Positions 8,719 through 16,659 are shown, numbered from the stretch's first letter. The stretch: 52,346 nt of DNA from JALYTZ01 sp036559125 (GCA_036559125.1 DATBTT010000023.1:1-52346); one strand, 5' to 3'. Notes: generated by a model not told the origin, from the letters alone. A program made the numbers and translations.

Positions 8719-10815
8719 CTACGGGGCGTGCGAGCCGGTGAACTTACTTCCGACTACGTGGGCGCGCGAGAGGTCGACGTCGTGCAGATTGACTCCGCTG
8801 AAGTCGCAACCCGTAAAGGACGCTCCGTCCAACTTTGCTCCGGCCAGCTGCGCTCCGTGTAAATCGATTCCGGTAAACTGCACGTTCGAAAGGTCCGCGC
8901 CGCGCAGGTCCGCATAAGCCATGTCGTCACCTTCGATCGAAATCCCGTGCATATCTTGCCCGTGCAAGTCGGCATGTTTGAAATCGCACCCCTCGCATCC
9001 ACGCAATACGGCACGCGCTTGCGTGGGCGTCAGGCGTGCGACGTCGAAATCGCATCCGGTCATGCGCGCGCCGTCCAGCGTCGCATTCGTGAGGTCGGCT
9101 CCGCGAAAATTGCAGCCTTCCATTTGGGCGTTCGTGAAGTTGGCCCCACGCAAATTCGCATTGTGGAAATCCACGCCGGTCAGAGACGCGCCGCGAAAAT
9201 CCGCATTTTGCAGGTTCGCACGCGTGAAGTCCGAGCCGAGATACGACTTGTTGCGAAAATCGTGACCGGCAAGATTGGCCCCGGTCATGTCGCAGCCCGT
9301 GCAACCGTCGCCGGTTAGATGCGGCCCGCCCGTACGCGTGCCCATATTTCCGAAGCTCCGAATGATCTGTATTTTGAGATTCTTCTCGAAATTAACAGGC
9401 AGCGGGTTGAACCGTGGGAGCTCTCCGACGCGCGGGGCTGTCAGCACGCGGAACGTGCGCTTGGGAATGTTGACGTTGACTTCGGGAACGTGAACGTTTC
9501 GCGCGGGTACGTGAACGTGCGTCGCAGGCACCGTTATGTAGCGGTACTCGGTGCGCGTTTCTACGCGAACGCGCGGTTTCGGCGTAACTACCGGTTTTGC
9601 CGCCGCCGTCGGCGCGGGTTGTACCGCGACCGTTGCATGTGCTATGTGGTGCGCCACATGTATTGGGATGACCGCGGGGACCGGCGCAACCGCCTGCGCG
9701 GGTAGCGTGAAGGCGATCGACGGCGCTACCGATTGGAGAACAAAAAACAGCACGATCAGCGCGGCGGCCACCGCACCCGTTGGTCCGAAGGCGATTCCCG
9801 TGCGAACGTTCCGGCCGGCGCGCAGCAGACGCTCGACGCGAATGGAGAGACTCTTGCGCGTCATGAACACGCCCGGCGCTGCCAGCGCCCGATGCGGCCA
9901 TGCCGTCACTTCGGCCATTTTCGTGAGACAAAACGCGTACGGGCGAACGTCGCGCGTCGTCGCCAGTACCCAATCGTCGCATGCGACCTCGCGCTCGAGG
10001 TCGAGTTGCTGAGCGATCCAAAGAATCGCGGGATTGAAGAAAAACAGCGCCTGGACGATACGTTGAAACGCGTTTGTCCAATCGTCGGCGCGCCGGAGAT
10101 GTCCTAACTCGTGAAGGGTGATCTGATCGACTTCGTTTTCGGAAAGCGTCTGCAGGAGGTGCTGCGGAATCAAGATCATCGAGTCGAAAAGCCCGACGGC
10201 GATCGGCACTTCGATGCGGTCCGAAACGCACAAACGAACCTCGCGCGTTCCTTTAGCCGCGTCGGCCCAGCGTTGCAAATGCTCGCGATAGTCGACGGGC
10301 AGCGGCAATGCGTCGCGTTTGAGTCTTTCGAGCCGCACGAGATTGAGGATCAATCGTCCCAAAATCGCGAGTGCAACCAATAGCCACGCCGCGAAGATCG
10401 CGAGCGCCGCTATGCTCGGCACCGCAACGTGCGCGCGTTGCGGAAAGCGGAAGCCGGTGTTTGGCGCGGGCGGCGTGCGCTCGAGGTGCGCTGCGGACGA
10501 AGCGGAGTGGGCATGCATCGTCCGCAGCGTTGCGGCGGATGAGGGCGCCTGTCGAGTGGAGGACTGCGGCAGGCGCTCGTACACCACAGCGGGTTGGAGC
10601 GTAATGCGCGGCAGCGTCGTCGCTAGCGGTAAGACGATCGCCGCGGCGAGTGCGACGCACCACGCCGCGTATCGAGTCGCGGCATTGAGATTCGGGACGA
10701 AATGCAGCACCGCCCAGACGGCGATTGCGAGAAGCGTGGCTTCCCATAAGCTATTGAAGAGGGTCGCGACGGCCGCGCGCGCGACGGGTTCGAGTACCGC
10801 GACGATTGCGTTCAT
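8719..10815 (-). CDS. BlaR1/MecR1-type M56 membrane peptidase with C-terminal pentapeptide repeats
   Basis: 698 residues. The N-terminal part is an M56 sensor-transducer: hydrophobic segments at about 14-40, 48-66, 131-160 and 340-368, and the zinc-protease motif H-E-L-G-H at 235-239, with E-R-E-V-A-C-D near 274-280 supplying the third ligand. After the last membrane segment comes a Pro/Val-rich linker (about 370-480). Then, instead of a penicillin-binding domain, there is a pentapeptide-repeat domain (about 500-698) with C-x-x-C-D motifs. It starts four bases into the end of blaI (ATGA overlap). By family logic, signal sensing outside activates the protease, which cleaves the BlaI-like repressor. 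The sensed signal is unknown, and no beta-lactam-binding motif is present in the C-terminus. Confidence 0.88.
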   Translation of the reverse strand: MNAIVAVLEPVARAAVATLFNSLWEATLLAIAVWAVLHFVPNLNAATRYAAWCVALAAAIVLPLATTLPRITLQPAVVYERLPQSSTRQAPSSAATLRTMHAHSASSAAHLERTPPAPNTGFRFPQRAHVAVPSIAALAIFAAWLLVALAILGRLILNLVRLERLKRDALPLPVDYREHLQRWADAAKGTREVRLCVSDRIEVPIAVGLFDSMILIPQHLLQTLSENEVDQITLHELGHLRRADDWTNAFQRIVQALFFFNPAILWIAQQLDLEREVACDDWVLATTRDVRPYAFCLTKMAEVTAWPHRALAAPGVFMTRKSLSIRVERLLRAGRNVRTGIAFGPTGAVAAALIVLFFVLQSVAPSIAFTLPAQAVAPVPAVIPIHVAHHIAHATVAVQPAPTAAAKPVVTPKPRVRVETRTEYRYITVPATHVHVPARNVHVPEVNVNIPKRTFRVLTAPRVGELPRFNPLPVNFEKNLKIQIIRSFGNMGTRTGGPHLTGDGCTGCDMTGANLAGHDFRNKSYLGSDFTRANLQNADFRGASLTGVDFHNANLRGANFTNAQMEGCNFRGADLTNATLDGARMTGCDFDVARLTPTQARAVLRGCEGCDFKHADLHGQDMHGISIEGDDMAYADLRGADLSNVQFTGIDLHGAQLAGAKLDGASFTGCDFSGVNLHDVDLSRAHVVGSKFTGSHAP

Positions 10816-11198
10816 TCGCCTGCATCCTCGTATTTCTCGATAAGCGCTTTGAGACGGCGGAGTTCTTCGTCCGACGGGCGTTCTTCTGCGACCAGTCGCA
10901 ATGCGAGTTCGCCGGAATTATTTTTGAAGAAACGGTGCACCAGCTGGCCGACTGCCGATTTCGCGGCGTCTTCGCGCGCGACCAGCGGCCGGTAGACGTA
11001 CGCGCGGCCATCTTCCTCGTGCGCGATGTATCCCTTTTGCTCGAGAATCCGCAGCGTGGTCAAAACCGTGCTGTACGCTATGGGCGGCGGCGGGAGCGCG
11101 TTGGTTACGTCCGCAACGGTGGCGCGGCCTTTGTACCAAAGGACTTCCATGAGCCGCAACTCGGCTTCCGTAAGAATCGCGGATTTTTTGCGTGCCAA
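10812..11198 (-). CDS. blaI: BlaI/MecI-family transcriptional repressor
   Basis: 128 residues. A winged-helix DNA-binding half (L-T-E-A-E-L-R-L-M-E-V-L-W, then Y-S-T-V-L-T-T-L-R-I-L-E-Q-K-G-Y-I) is followed by a helical dimerisation half containing the usual cleavage region. The start is TTG 11198 with GGAGG eight bases upstream. It is co-translated with the M56 gene through ATGA. Two identical 14-base sites frame its promoter, so it very likely represses its own operon and is inactivated by the M56 protease. The family assignment is firm; the gene symbol is a family name and does not imply beta-lactam resistance. Confidence 0.93.
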   Translation of the reverse strand: MARKKSAILTEAELRLMEVLWYKGRATVADVTNALPPPPIAYSTVLTTLRILEQKGYIAHEEDGRAYVYRPLVAREDAAKSAVGQLVHRFFKNNSGELALRLVAEERPSDEELRRLKALIEKYEDAGE

Positions 11199-11222
11199 GA
11201 CCGGTGCCTCCAGGGTGCCTAC

Positions 11223-11280
11223 TAATTCTTTAATAGACTATAACCACCTGGATTCGTTTTGTCAATTAATTCTTTAATAG
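11223..11280 (-). promoter_or_regulatory. blaI promoter framed by two BlaI-like operators
   Basis: On the minus strand there is TTGACA (11260-11265), a 17-base spacer and TATAGT (11237-11242), a near-consensus housekeeping promoter. The 14-mer CTATTAAAGAATTA occurs twice, at 11267-11280, one base upstream of the -35, and at 11223-11236, directly after the -10. The copies are 44 bases apart, about four helical turns. Each contains an imperfect dyad (CTA ... TAG). The layout fits two repressor dimers bound on one DNA face; the assignment to BlaI is inference. Confidence 0.82.
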
Positions 11281-11284
11281 CCGC

Positions 11285-11360
11285 CCTTCGACAGGCTCAG
11301 GGTGACGGGGAGGCAGGCTCAGCGTGAGACATCATTGCCCTTCGACGCGCTCAGGGTGAC
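11285..11360. repeat. Dispersed intergenic repeat, two copies and a fragment
   Basis: Copies of the TTCGACAGGCTCAGGRTGAC family lie at 11285-11306 and 11338-11360 (second copy variant GACGCGCTCAGG), with a fragment at 11312-11330. The last copy contains the stop codon (TGA, 11351-11353 on the minus strand) of the desaturase gene, which reads S-P-stop in it. Confidence 0.85.
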
Positions 11361-12187
11361 AGGAGGAGGCGCCGCTGAGTGGCTTTGCTGGGTACTTTGA
11401 GGCGGTCGGCGAGGCGGGCGAAAACCAGCACCTTCATGCACCACCACGTGGGGTCGATTTCGAACCAGCGCAAACCGTGGCGTGCGGAATACGGAAAGGC
11501 GTGGTGGTTGTTGTGCCAGCCTTCGCCGAACGAAAGCAGCGCGACCCACCAGTTATTGGTCGAGCGATCGCCGGTGCGAAAGGTTTGGTAGCCCATCGTG
11601 TGGGCGGCGCTGTTGACCAGCCACGTTGCGTGGAAGCTGAACACGAGCCGGGCAAACATGCCCCAGATCAGCAGCGACCAGCCGCCCAACATGAAGAGCG
11701 CGATGCCCAGAGCGATCTGCAACGGCAACGATAGATGCGCCAGCATGCGGTAGAATGGGTCGGCATACAAATCCGGGACGAAACGTCGTACTTCATCGTC
11801 GGTCGGCACCGCTTCGTTGCGCCGGTAAATCCAATCGACGTGCGCCCATTTGAAGCCTTGGTGGATGCTATGCGGATCGCCCGGCTTATCGGCGTGCGCG
11901 TGATGTTTGCGATGGATCGCAACCCATTTTATCGGGTCGCCCTGAAACGCCAACGTTCCGAAAACGGCCATCGCGTACTCGAGCGGCTTGCGCAAGCGAA
12001 TGCTGCGGTGCGTCAGAGTGCGGTGATAACACAGCGTGATCCCGAGGCCGCCGGTTATCAGATAGATTCCCCCGGCAATCGCGACCGAGGACCAGTGGAA
12101 GAACGCCGGCCACAGTGCGGCCAGTGCGACGATATGAATCGCCACCAAGCCGATGCCGTTGATCCAATTGGGTTTGGCTGTCTTCAT
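11351..12187 (-). CDS. Membrane fatty-acid desaturase (delta-9 type)
   Basis: 278 residues of the acyl-CoA/acyl-lipid desaturase family, a di-iron membrane enzyme that puts a cis double bond in fatty acyl chains. The three histidine boxes are clear: H-R-T-L-T-H (55-60), H-R-K-H-H (92-96) and H-N-N-H-H near residue 224. Four hydrophobic membrane segments flank them. ATG 12187 is the likely start; an in-frame TTG lies at 12208, and neither has a strong ribosome site. The C-terminus ends inside an intergenic repeat (L-L-L-S-P-stop). Its electron donor is not encoded nearby. It probably adjusts membrane fluidity. Confidence 0.9.
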   Translation of the reverse strand: MKTAKPNWINGIGLVAIHIVALAALWPAFFHWSSVAIAGGIYLITGGLGITLCYHRTLTHRSIRLRKPLEYAMAVFGTLAFQGDPIKWVAIHRKHHAHADKPGDPHSIHQGFKWAHVDWIYRRNEAVPTDDEVRRFVPDLYADPFYRMLAHLSLPLQIALGIALFMLGGWSLLIWGMFARLVFSFHATWLVNSAAHTMGYQTFRTGDRSTNNWWVALLSFGEGWHNNHHAFPYSARHGLRWFEIDPTWWCMKVLVFARLADRLKVPSKATQRRLLLSP

Positions 12188-12216
12188 CGGAAAACGCTTT
12201 CGGGGCAAAGTGCAAA

Positions 12217-12242
12217 GGGAGAGCTGCTCTCGCAGCCCTCCC
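12217..12242 (-). terminator. Intrinsic terminator-like hairpin after the zinc-ribbon gene
   Basis: On the minus strand GGGAGGGCTGC and GCAGCTCTCCC pair into an 11-bp stem with a GAGA loop, followed by TTTGCACTTT. One pair is G-U only when read as minus-strand RNA (A-C mismatch on the plus strand), so the structure belongs to the leftward transcript. It ends about 20 bases downstream of the zinc-ribbon stop and before the desaturase start. Confidence 0.65.
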
Positions 12243-12262
12243 TCAGGGTGATGTTCGAAGTC

Positions 12263-12568
12263 TTAGCGGTAGCTGGGGCGGCTGGCAAAGCAGTCGCGGC
12301 AGTATACCGGTTTGTCGCCTCTAGGCTCGAACGGAACCTCGGCTACGCCGCCGCATTGGCTGCACGTCGCACGATGCATTTCGCGAGAGCGACCGGAGTC
12401 GGCTCCTCGGGATTGCGAACCGGCCGAAGACTTCCGCTTTGCGCGGCAGTCCGGACAGCGATTGGGCTTGTTTTGAAAGCCCTTCATCGCAAAGAATTCT
12501 TGTTCGCCGGATGTGAATGCGAATTCCGTCGCACAATCAACGCAGCTTAGTTTTTCGTCTACATACAC
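12263..12568 (-). CDS. Double zinc-ribbon protein
   Basis: 101 residues with two CxxC pairs in each of two ribbons: C-V-D-C ... C-P-D-C, joined by the family signature T-S-G-E-Q-E-F-F-A-M-K-G-F, and C-S-Q-C ... C-R-D-C near the C-terminus (E-V-P-F-E-P-R-G-D-K-P-V-Y-C). Proteins with this 'probable zinc-ribbon' architecture are common in diverse bacteria; some are annotated as cold- or stress-related, and the function is not established. I chose GTG 12568 because AGGAGA lies nine bases before it. An in-frame ATG at 12598 is part of an adjoining repeat and is less likely. Confidence 0.85.
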   Translation of the reverse strand: MYVDEKLSCVDCATEFAFTSGEQEFFAMKGFQNKPNRCPDCRAKRKSSAGSQSRGADSGRSREMHRATCSQCGGVAEVPFEPRGDKPVYCRDCFASRPSYR

Positions 12569-12599
12569 TGGACGAGTCTCTCCTAATAGGTCTTGCATG

Positions 12600-12741
12600 C
12601 TTCGACAAGCTCAGCATGACGGGGTGATGCTTCGACAGACTCAGCATGACGGGGGTCATGCTTCGCCAGCCTTGGCATGACGGGGTCATACTTCGACAAG
12701 TTTAGCATTGCAGGCCATGCCTCGAATTTGGTTCGGCATGA
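12600..12741 (+). repeat. Decaying tandem array of the dispersed repeat
   Basis: Five units begin near 12600, 12630, 12661, 12691 and 12720, with a period of about 30 bases. The first two are good copies (CTTCGACAAGCTCAGCATGAC). The next three are increasingly diverged (CTTCGCCAGCCTTGGCATGA, CTTCGACAAGTTTAGCATTG, CTCGAATTTGGTTCGGCATG). The rest of the gap to cheW (12742-12869) shows no convincing gene. Confidence 0.75.
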
Positions 12742-12869
12742 CCATTGGGGGTGCTCCTGGATCCGACTCGGCTGGTACGTGGAATGTGACCGTGCAGACT
12801 TCGAAAACGGTTTACGCTCCTATCAACACTCCGAAGGCCGCTTTAGTTCCATGGAAGGCGAGTGCTTGC

Positions 12870-13421
12870 TTACGTTGCGGCAACCACGGCTTCGATGCTC
12901 TCGAGTTGCTGCTTCTCCTCGCCGCTCATTACCATGGTCAAATCCAGTAGTATGATCAGGCGGTCGGCGACTTTGCCCACGCCTTGGATATACTCGGTGC
13001 CTACTCCGGCGATCATGTCGGGAGCGTCTTCGACGTGCTCGATCGGGATATTGAGGACTTCCGAGACCGAATCCACGACGATGCCCACGCGCTTAGAGCC
13101 GATCTCGGTGACGACGATGCGGGTGCTCTTTGTGTGTTCGGCGCGCGACATACCGAAGCGCGTGCGCAGATCGATAATCGGAATTAGCTGCCCGCGCAGG
13201 TTGATCACGCCCTCCATGAAATGCGGCGCGCGCGGGACGTGCGTGATCTCGACCATCCGGATGATCTCTTGCACCTGAGCGATATCGACGCCGTACTCTT
13301 CGTTACCCAGATGGAACGAAACGACCTGAACTCGCTCGCCGGATAGCTGAACGTTCATCTTGTCGTGCGGCTGGAGTTTTGCGTGCGCTGAACTGCTGGA
13401 AGCGAAAGACATCATTGGCAT
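12870..13421 (-). CDS. cheW: Chemotaxis coupling protein CheW
   Basis: 183 residues with a single CheW domain after a short unstructured N-terminus: V-V-S-F-H-L-G-N-E-E-Y-G-V-D-I, then R-A-P-H-F-M-E-G-V-I-N-L-R-G and I-I-D-L-R. It couples chemoreceptors to CheA at the inner membrane. It begins four bases after the cheA stop and is the last gene of the cheY-cheC-cheA-cheW set. ATG 13421 is the start; two more in-frame ATGs follow within 12 bases, so the exact N-terminus is uncertain. No receptor gene is in this window. Confidence 0.95.
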   Translation of the reverse strand: MPMMSFASSSSAHAKLQPHDKMNVQLSGERVQVVSFHLGNEEYGVDIAQVQEIIRMVEITHVPRAPHFMEGVINLRGQLIPIIDLRTRFGMSRAEHTKSTRIVVTEIGSKRVGIVVDSVSEVLNIPIEHVEDAPDMIAGVGTEYIQGVGKVADRLIILLDLTMVMSGEEKQQLESIEAVVAAT

Positions 13422-13425
13422 GGTT

Positions 13426-15366
13426 TTAGACCCCCGAATATTCGGCGCGGGCTACGCGACCGCTGGCATAGACTTCAGTTACGAGCGAGTGCACGTCGAT
13501 GATGAGCGAGATCGACCCGTTACCCAAAATCGTCGCTCCGGAGATTCCGGGAATGCGTCCGACGACGTCGGAGAGCGGTTTGATGACGATTTCTTGTTCG
13601 CCCTGAAACGAGTCGACGACGAGTCCGATCTGGCGTCCCTGCAGTCCCACGATGACGATCATGACCTTGTCCGGGTCGCGCTCGCCGGTGAGTTCAAAAA
13701 AATCCGCCACGCGCACCAGCGGCACGACTTGGCCGCGCAGCGTGATGACTTCGCTGCCGTGGACCGTTCGCACGTCGCGCATTTCGATGCGTTGCGACTC
13801 GATGACGGAATCGAGTGGAATCGAATACAGTTCGTTTGCAACACGCACGAGCAACGCTTGAATGATCGCGAGCGTGAGCGGCAACTTGATGGTAAATTTC
13901 GTGCCGGCGCCCGCCTCGCTGTTGACGTCGAAGACGCCTTTGAGACGCGTGATATTCTTCTTCACCACGTCCATGCCCACGCCGCGTCCGCTTACGTCGG
14001 AGATCACTTCGGCGGTGGAAAAGCCGGGCGTAAAGATCAATTCGATGATCTCGCGATCCGTCAACCGGTCGTCCGGCGAAATCAAACCTTGCTTGATTCC
14101 CCGGGCGCGCACGGCCTCGAGATTGATACCGTCGCCGTCGTCGGTAACCTCGATGATGATTTGGTTGCCTTCGTGATAAGCGTTGAGCGCTATCGTGCCG
14201 ACCCGCGACTTACCCCGTTGCTCGCGTACGCCGGGCGCTTCGATGCCGTGGTCGACGCAATTGCGCAACAAGTGCATGAGCGGGTCCCCGACTTCGTCGA
14301 CGATGGTCTTGTCCAAATCGGTCTCCGCGCCGGAGATTTGCAAATGCACTTCTTTTCCGCGCGCCTTGGCGACGTCGCGCACGAGCCGCGGAAAGCGATC
14401 GAACACCTGGCCGATCGGCACCATGCGGACCTTCATGATCGACTCTTGAATTTCGTTGGTCGTGCGCGCAAGCAACGCCGAACTCTCGGTAAGATCCTTG
14501 GAAAGCGGCGCGATGGTCTTGGCGTGCCCGTTCAATTGCGAGGAACCGTTCTTATCCGAAAGCGTCCGTTCGAGCGTTCCGGCGATATCCGAAATGCGCG
14601 TGCGGTTGATGACCAGTTCGCCAACGAGATTGAGCAGCATATCGAGCCGATCGATATCGACTCGAATCGTCTGATGCGCGGTGGCGCGCTTCTCGCGCCC
14701 TTTCGCGCTGGGCAAAGACTCGATGTCTTGCACCGTCGGGGGCGGCGGCGGCAATTCGCCCGCTGAGGGATCGAGTTGGCCGGCGATATGCGTGTCCCCG
14801 GCGAAGGCCGCCGCCATCACCGCTTCGAGATCGGGCTCGGCCGCCGTCGCATGGTGCGCCGCCTCGAGCATCCGGGCGATCTCCGCTTCGAAGTCCTCGA
14901 CCGCGCCCGACTCTTGCGCCCGCGGTTCGCCGCCGTCGATGACCTGCGACGTCTCTTCGTAGACGGCAACGAATTGATCGAGCCGCGCGCTATACTCGCC
15001 CAGTCCTTGAGGGGAGTCTCCGCCTCCAACCGCGCGCTCGACCAAATCGGTAAGAAAATCGCGTCCCGAAAACAGCACGTCGACGCAGCTTTCGGAGAGC
15101 GGCATCCGATCGCGGCGCAATAGATCGCAAAGGTTCTCGAGCTTGTGCGCGAGACTCTGCACTTCGTCGAACTGCAGCATTCCCGCGCTGCCCTTGATGG
15201 TGTGCAAAGCTCGAAACAGCGAATTGACGATCTCCGCGTCCGCATGCCCCGACGCCACAAAGTCCTCGAGTTGCAACAAGTCCGCGTCGATCTGCTGCAA
15301 CAACTCCTCAGTCTCGTCCCGAAAATACGAAACGAACTCAGACTTGTCAAAAACGTCGTCAGCCAC
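13426..15366 (-). CDS. cheA: Chemotaxis histidine kinase CheA
   Basis: About 646 residues in the normal CheA order. An Hpt domain carries the phospho-accepting H55 in A-L-H-T-I-K-G-S-A-G. A Pro-rich linker (P-P-P-P-P-T near 210) and a dimerisation domain follow. The ATPase domain has an N box (N-C-V-D-H-G-I-E), D-D-G-D-G-I and G-R-G-V-G-M-D-V-V. A CheW-like domain is at the C-terminus. The P2 CheY-binding domain seems short or absent; the linker region (about 115-220) is acidic and low in structure. The start is uncertain: GTG 15366 or TTG 15378, neither with a good ribosome site. It is separated from cheC by a structured intergenic element. Confidence 0.95.
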   Translation of the reverse strand: MADDVFDKSEFVSYFRDETEELLQQIDADLLQLEDFVASGHADAEIVNSLFRALHTIKGSAGMLQFDEVQSLAHKLENLCDLLRRDRMPLSESCVDVLFSGRDFLTDLVERAVGGGDSPQGLGEYSARLDQFVAVYEETSQVIDGGEPRAQESGAVEDFEAEIARMLEAAHHATAAEPDLEAVMAAAFAGDTHIAGQLDPSAGELPPPPPTVQDIESLPSAKGREKRATAHQTIRVDIDRLDMLLNLVGELVINRTRISDIAGTLERTLSDKNGSSQLNGHAKTIAPLSKDLTESSALLARTTNEIQESIMKVRMVPIGQVFDRFPRLVRDVAKARGKEVHLQISGAETDLDKTIVDEVGDPLMHLLRNCVDHGIEAPGVREQRGKSRVGTIALNAYHEGNQIIIEVTDDGDGINLEAVRARGIKQGLISPDDRLTDREIIELIFTPGFSTAEVISDVSGRGVGMDVVKKNITRLKGVFDVNSEAGAGTKFTIKLPLTLAIIQALLVRVANELYSIPLDSVIESQRIEMRDVRTVHGSEVITLRGQVVPLVRVADFFELTGERDPDKVMIVIVGLQGRQIGLVVDSFQGEQEIVIKPLSDVVGRIPGISGATILGNGSISLIIDVHSLVTEVYASGRVARAEYSGV

Positions 15367-15416
15367 AGCGACCCGCAAACTGCCAGAAGTGCGGCTCTTT
15401 CACACCACCATCCCGG

Positions 15417-15555
15417 GCGCGGTGGGGAAGGGTGGGGCCGGTAGCGGGGCTCGAAGAATTCACCGGAGGCAGGATGCCGAGAGGTGAATTTTCGGCAGTA
15501 GGCATTTTGCACGGATGCAAAATGACAGACGTCCCGCTACCGGCCACACCGCGCC
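15417..15555 (-). ncRNA. Structured three-way-junction element between cheC and cheA (candidate)
   Basis: A long inverted repeat pairs 15431-15448 with 15533-15550 (18 bases, one mismatch). It extends outward through GGCGCGGTG 15417-15425 with CACCGCGCC 15547-15555, if a bulge of about nine bases on the left arm is allowed. Inside are two more hairpins: CATTTTGCA/TGCAAAATG (15503-15524, 9 bp, four-base loop) and AATTCACC/GGTGAATT (15457-15490, 8 bp, containing a GGCA/TGCC sub-stem). The element begins at the base after the cheC stop and ends about 50 bases before cheA. It may be a cis-acting RNA that sets cheA levels, a processing site or a small palindromic mobile element. No known family is recognised. 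Confidence 0.6.
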
Positions 15556-16167
15556 TCACTCCACGCCGAAAACGGAGAGCAGCGGCCCGAGCGACCCGGT
15601 CTCCGGGATTAGGATAAACTGGCCCGCAACCAGCTTCTCCTTGTCGAGAAACGCGCTCTCGATCAAGAATACGTCCTGATCGGGCAGAATCGACATCAGC
15701 GTCCGGAACGCAGCCTGAATCGTGCCGTACGAAAGCGTCGGAACCGACGGCAACACGTTGTGACCGGTGAGATTGATCAGCGCCGTCAAGTACGAACCCG
15801 CGATGATGTTACCGATTTCTTTGAGCGTCGAATCCGCGATCGAGTCGAAAATCTGAATGTCGCCGATCACGCGCTTCAAAAAGGTGCCGACGAAATCGAG
15901 CGCCTGTTCACGATCGAAGAGCACGACCATCTGGCCCGGCGTCTCGCCGCGTACGTACATGTGCAGTGCGGCGACCGTTCGGTTTTCGTGTCCCACGCGT
16001 GTTGCGAGATCGCGAAACTTTACGACGTCGATGCGCGGTTCGCTGAGATTAATCTTCGTGTTGAGAAGTTGCGAGAGCGCCGTTGCCGCGTGTCCCGCGC
16101 CGATGTTGCCGACTTCCTTGAGCGCATCTTTCTGCAGGTCGTTGAGCTGCATGCTATCGGTGCTCAC
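15556..16167 (-). CDS. cheC: CheY-P phosphatase CheC
   Basis: 203 residues of the CheC/CheX/FliY phosphatase family, which dephosphorylates CheY-P. Both phosphatase helices are present: L-K-E-V-G-N-I-G-A-G-H (E18, N21) and L-K-E-I-G-N-I-I-A-G-S (E117, N120), as in two-site CheC proteins. The start GTG overlaps the cheY stop as GTGA, so the two are coupled. No CheD, the usual CheC partner, is encoded in the window. Confidence 0.95.
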   Translation of the reverse strand: MSTDSMQLNDLQKDALKEVGNIGAGHAATALSQLLNTKINLSEPRIDVVKFRDLATRVGHENRTVAALHMYVRGETPGQMVVLFDREQALDFVGTFLKRVIGDIQIFDSIADSTLKEIGNIIAGSYLTALINLTGHNVLPSVPTLSYGTIQAAFRTLMSILPDQDVFLIESAFLDKEKLVAGQFILIPETGSLGPLLSVFGVE

Positions 16168-16526
16168 GTCAGCACCTTGTTGATCGTTTCGAGAATCTTT
16201 GGCGGTTGGAACGGTTTGGTGATGAACGATTTCGCTCCAGCCTGAATTGCCTCAACGACCAACGCCTGCTGGCCCATTGAGGTACACATGATGATCTTGG
16301 CTTCCGGATCGTGATCGATGATTTGCCGAACCGCCGAAATACCGTCCATTTCGGGCATGACCATATCCATCGTTACCAAATCCGGTGTCAGGGTCTTGTA
16401 TTTATCGACCGCTTCGATTCCGTTTTGCGCTTCGCCGACGACATCGAATCCGTTCTTACTCAAGATGCCCTTGATCATCATCCGCATGACGACCGCGTCG
16501 TCGACGATGAGGACCCGCTTGCTCAC
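16164..16526 (-). CDS. cheY: Chemotaxis response regulator CheY
   Basis: 120-residue single receiver domain. D9/D10, the phospho-acceptor D54 (V-T-M-D-M-V-M-P), T82 and K104 are all in place. When phosphorylated by CheA it binds the motor switch (FliM/FliY). The start is GTG 16526 with AAAGGAG eight bases upstream. It is the first gene of the che set, with a sigma-28-like promoter about 85 bases upstream. The leader also carries a short GCGGC-CTTT-GCCGC hairpin. Confidence 0.95.
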   Translation of the reverse strand: MSKRVLIVDDAVVMRMMIKGILSKNGFDVVGEAQNGIEAVDKYKTLTPDLVTMDMVMPEMDGISAVRQIIDHDPEAKIIMCTSMGQQALVVEAIQAGAKSFITKPFQPPKILETINKVLT

Positions 16527-16609
16527 AAGATAACTCCTTTAACAGGCACCGGTCCGGCTGCGCGCGGCAAAGGCCGCAGCGTAAAAGACGCGTGCTACTC
16601 TCTTGGACA

Positions 16610-16637
16610 TAATCGGTTAAAGCGGCCCCGTACTTTA
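16610..16637 (-). promoter_or_regulatory. Sigma-28-like promoter for cheY-C-A-W
   Basis: Minus strand TAAAGTAC (16630-16637), 12 bases, then ACCGATTA (16610-16617), compared with the flagellar sigma-28 consensus TAAAGTTT-N11-GCCGATAA. The spacer is one base longer than the canonical one. It lies in the only sizeable gap between the PilZ gene and cheY. Confidence 0.5.
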
Positions 16638-16659
16638 TGCAGGGACGCCAACTGCCTGC

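Noticed and set aside
8719..11198. Beta-lactam resistance regulatory system
   Set aside because: The BlaR1-like protein lacks a penicillin-binding sensor domain and no beta-lactamase or alternative PBP gene is nearby.
12708..12950. Plus-strand frame of 80 codons between the zinc-ribbon gene and cheW
   Set aside because: It begins inside decayed repeats, runs antisense into the cheW end, has base use unlike neighbouring genes and no recognisable domain.
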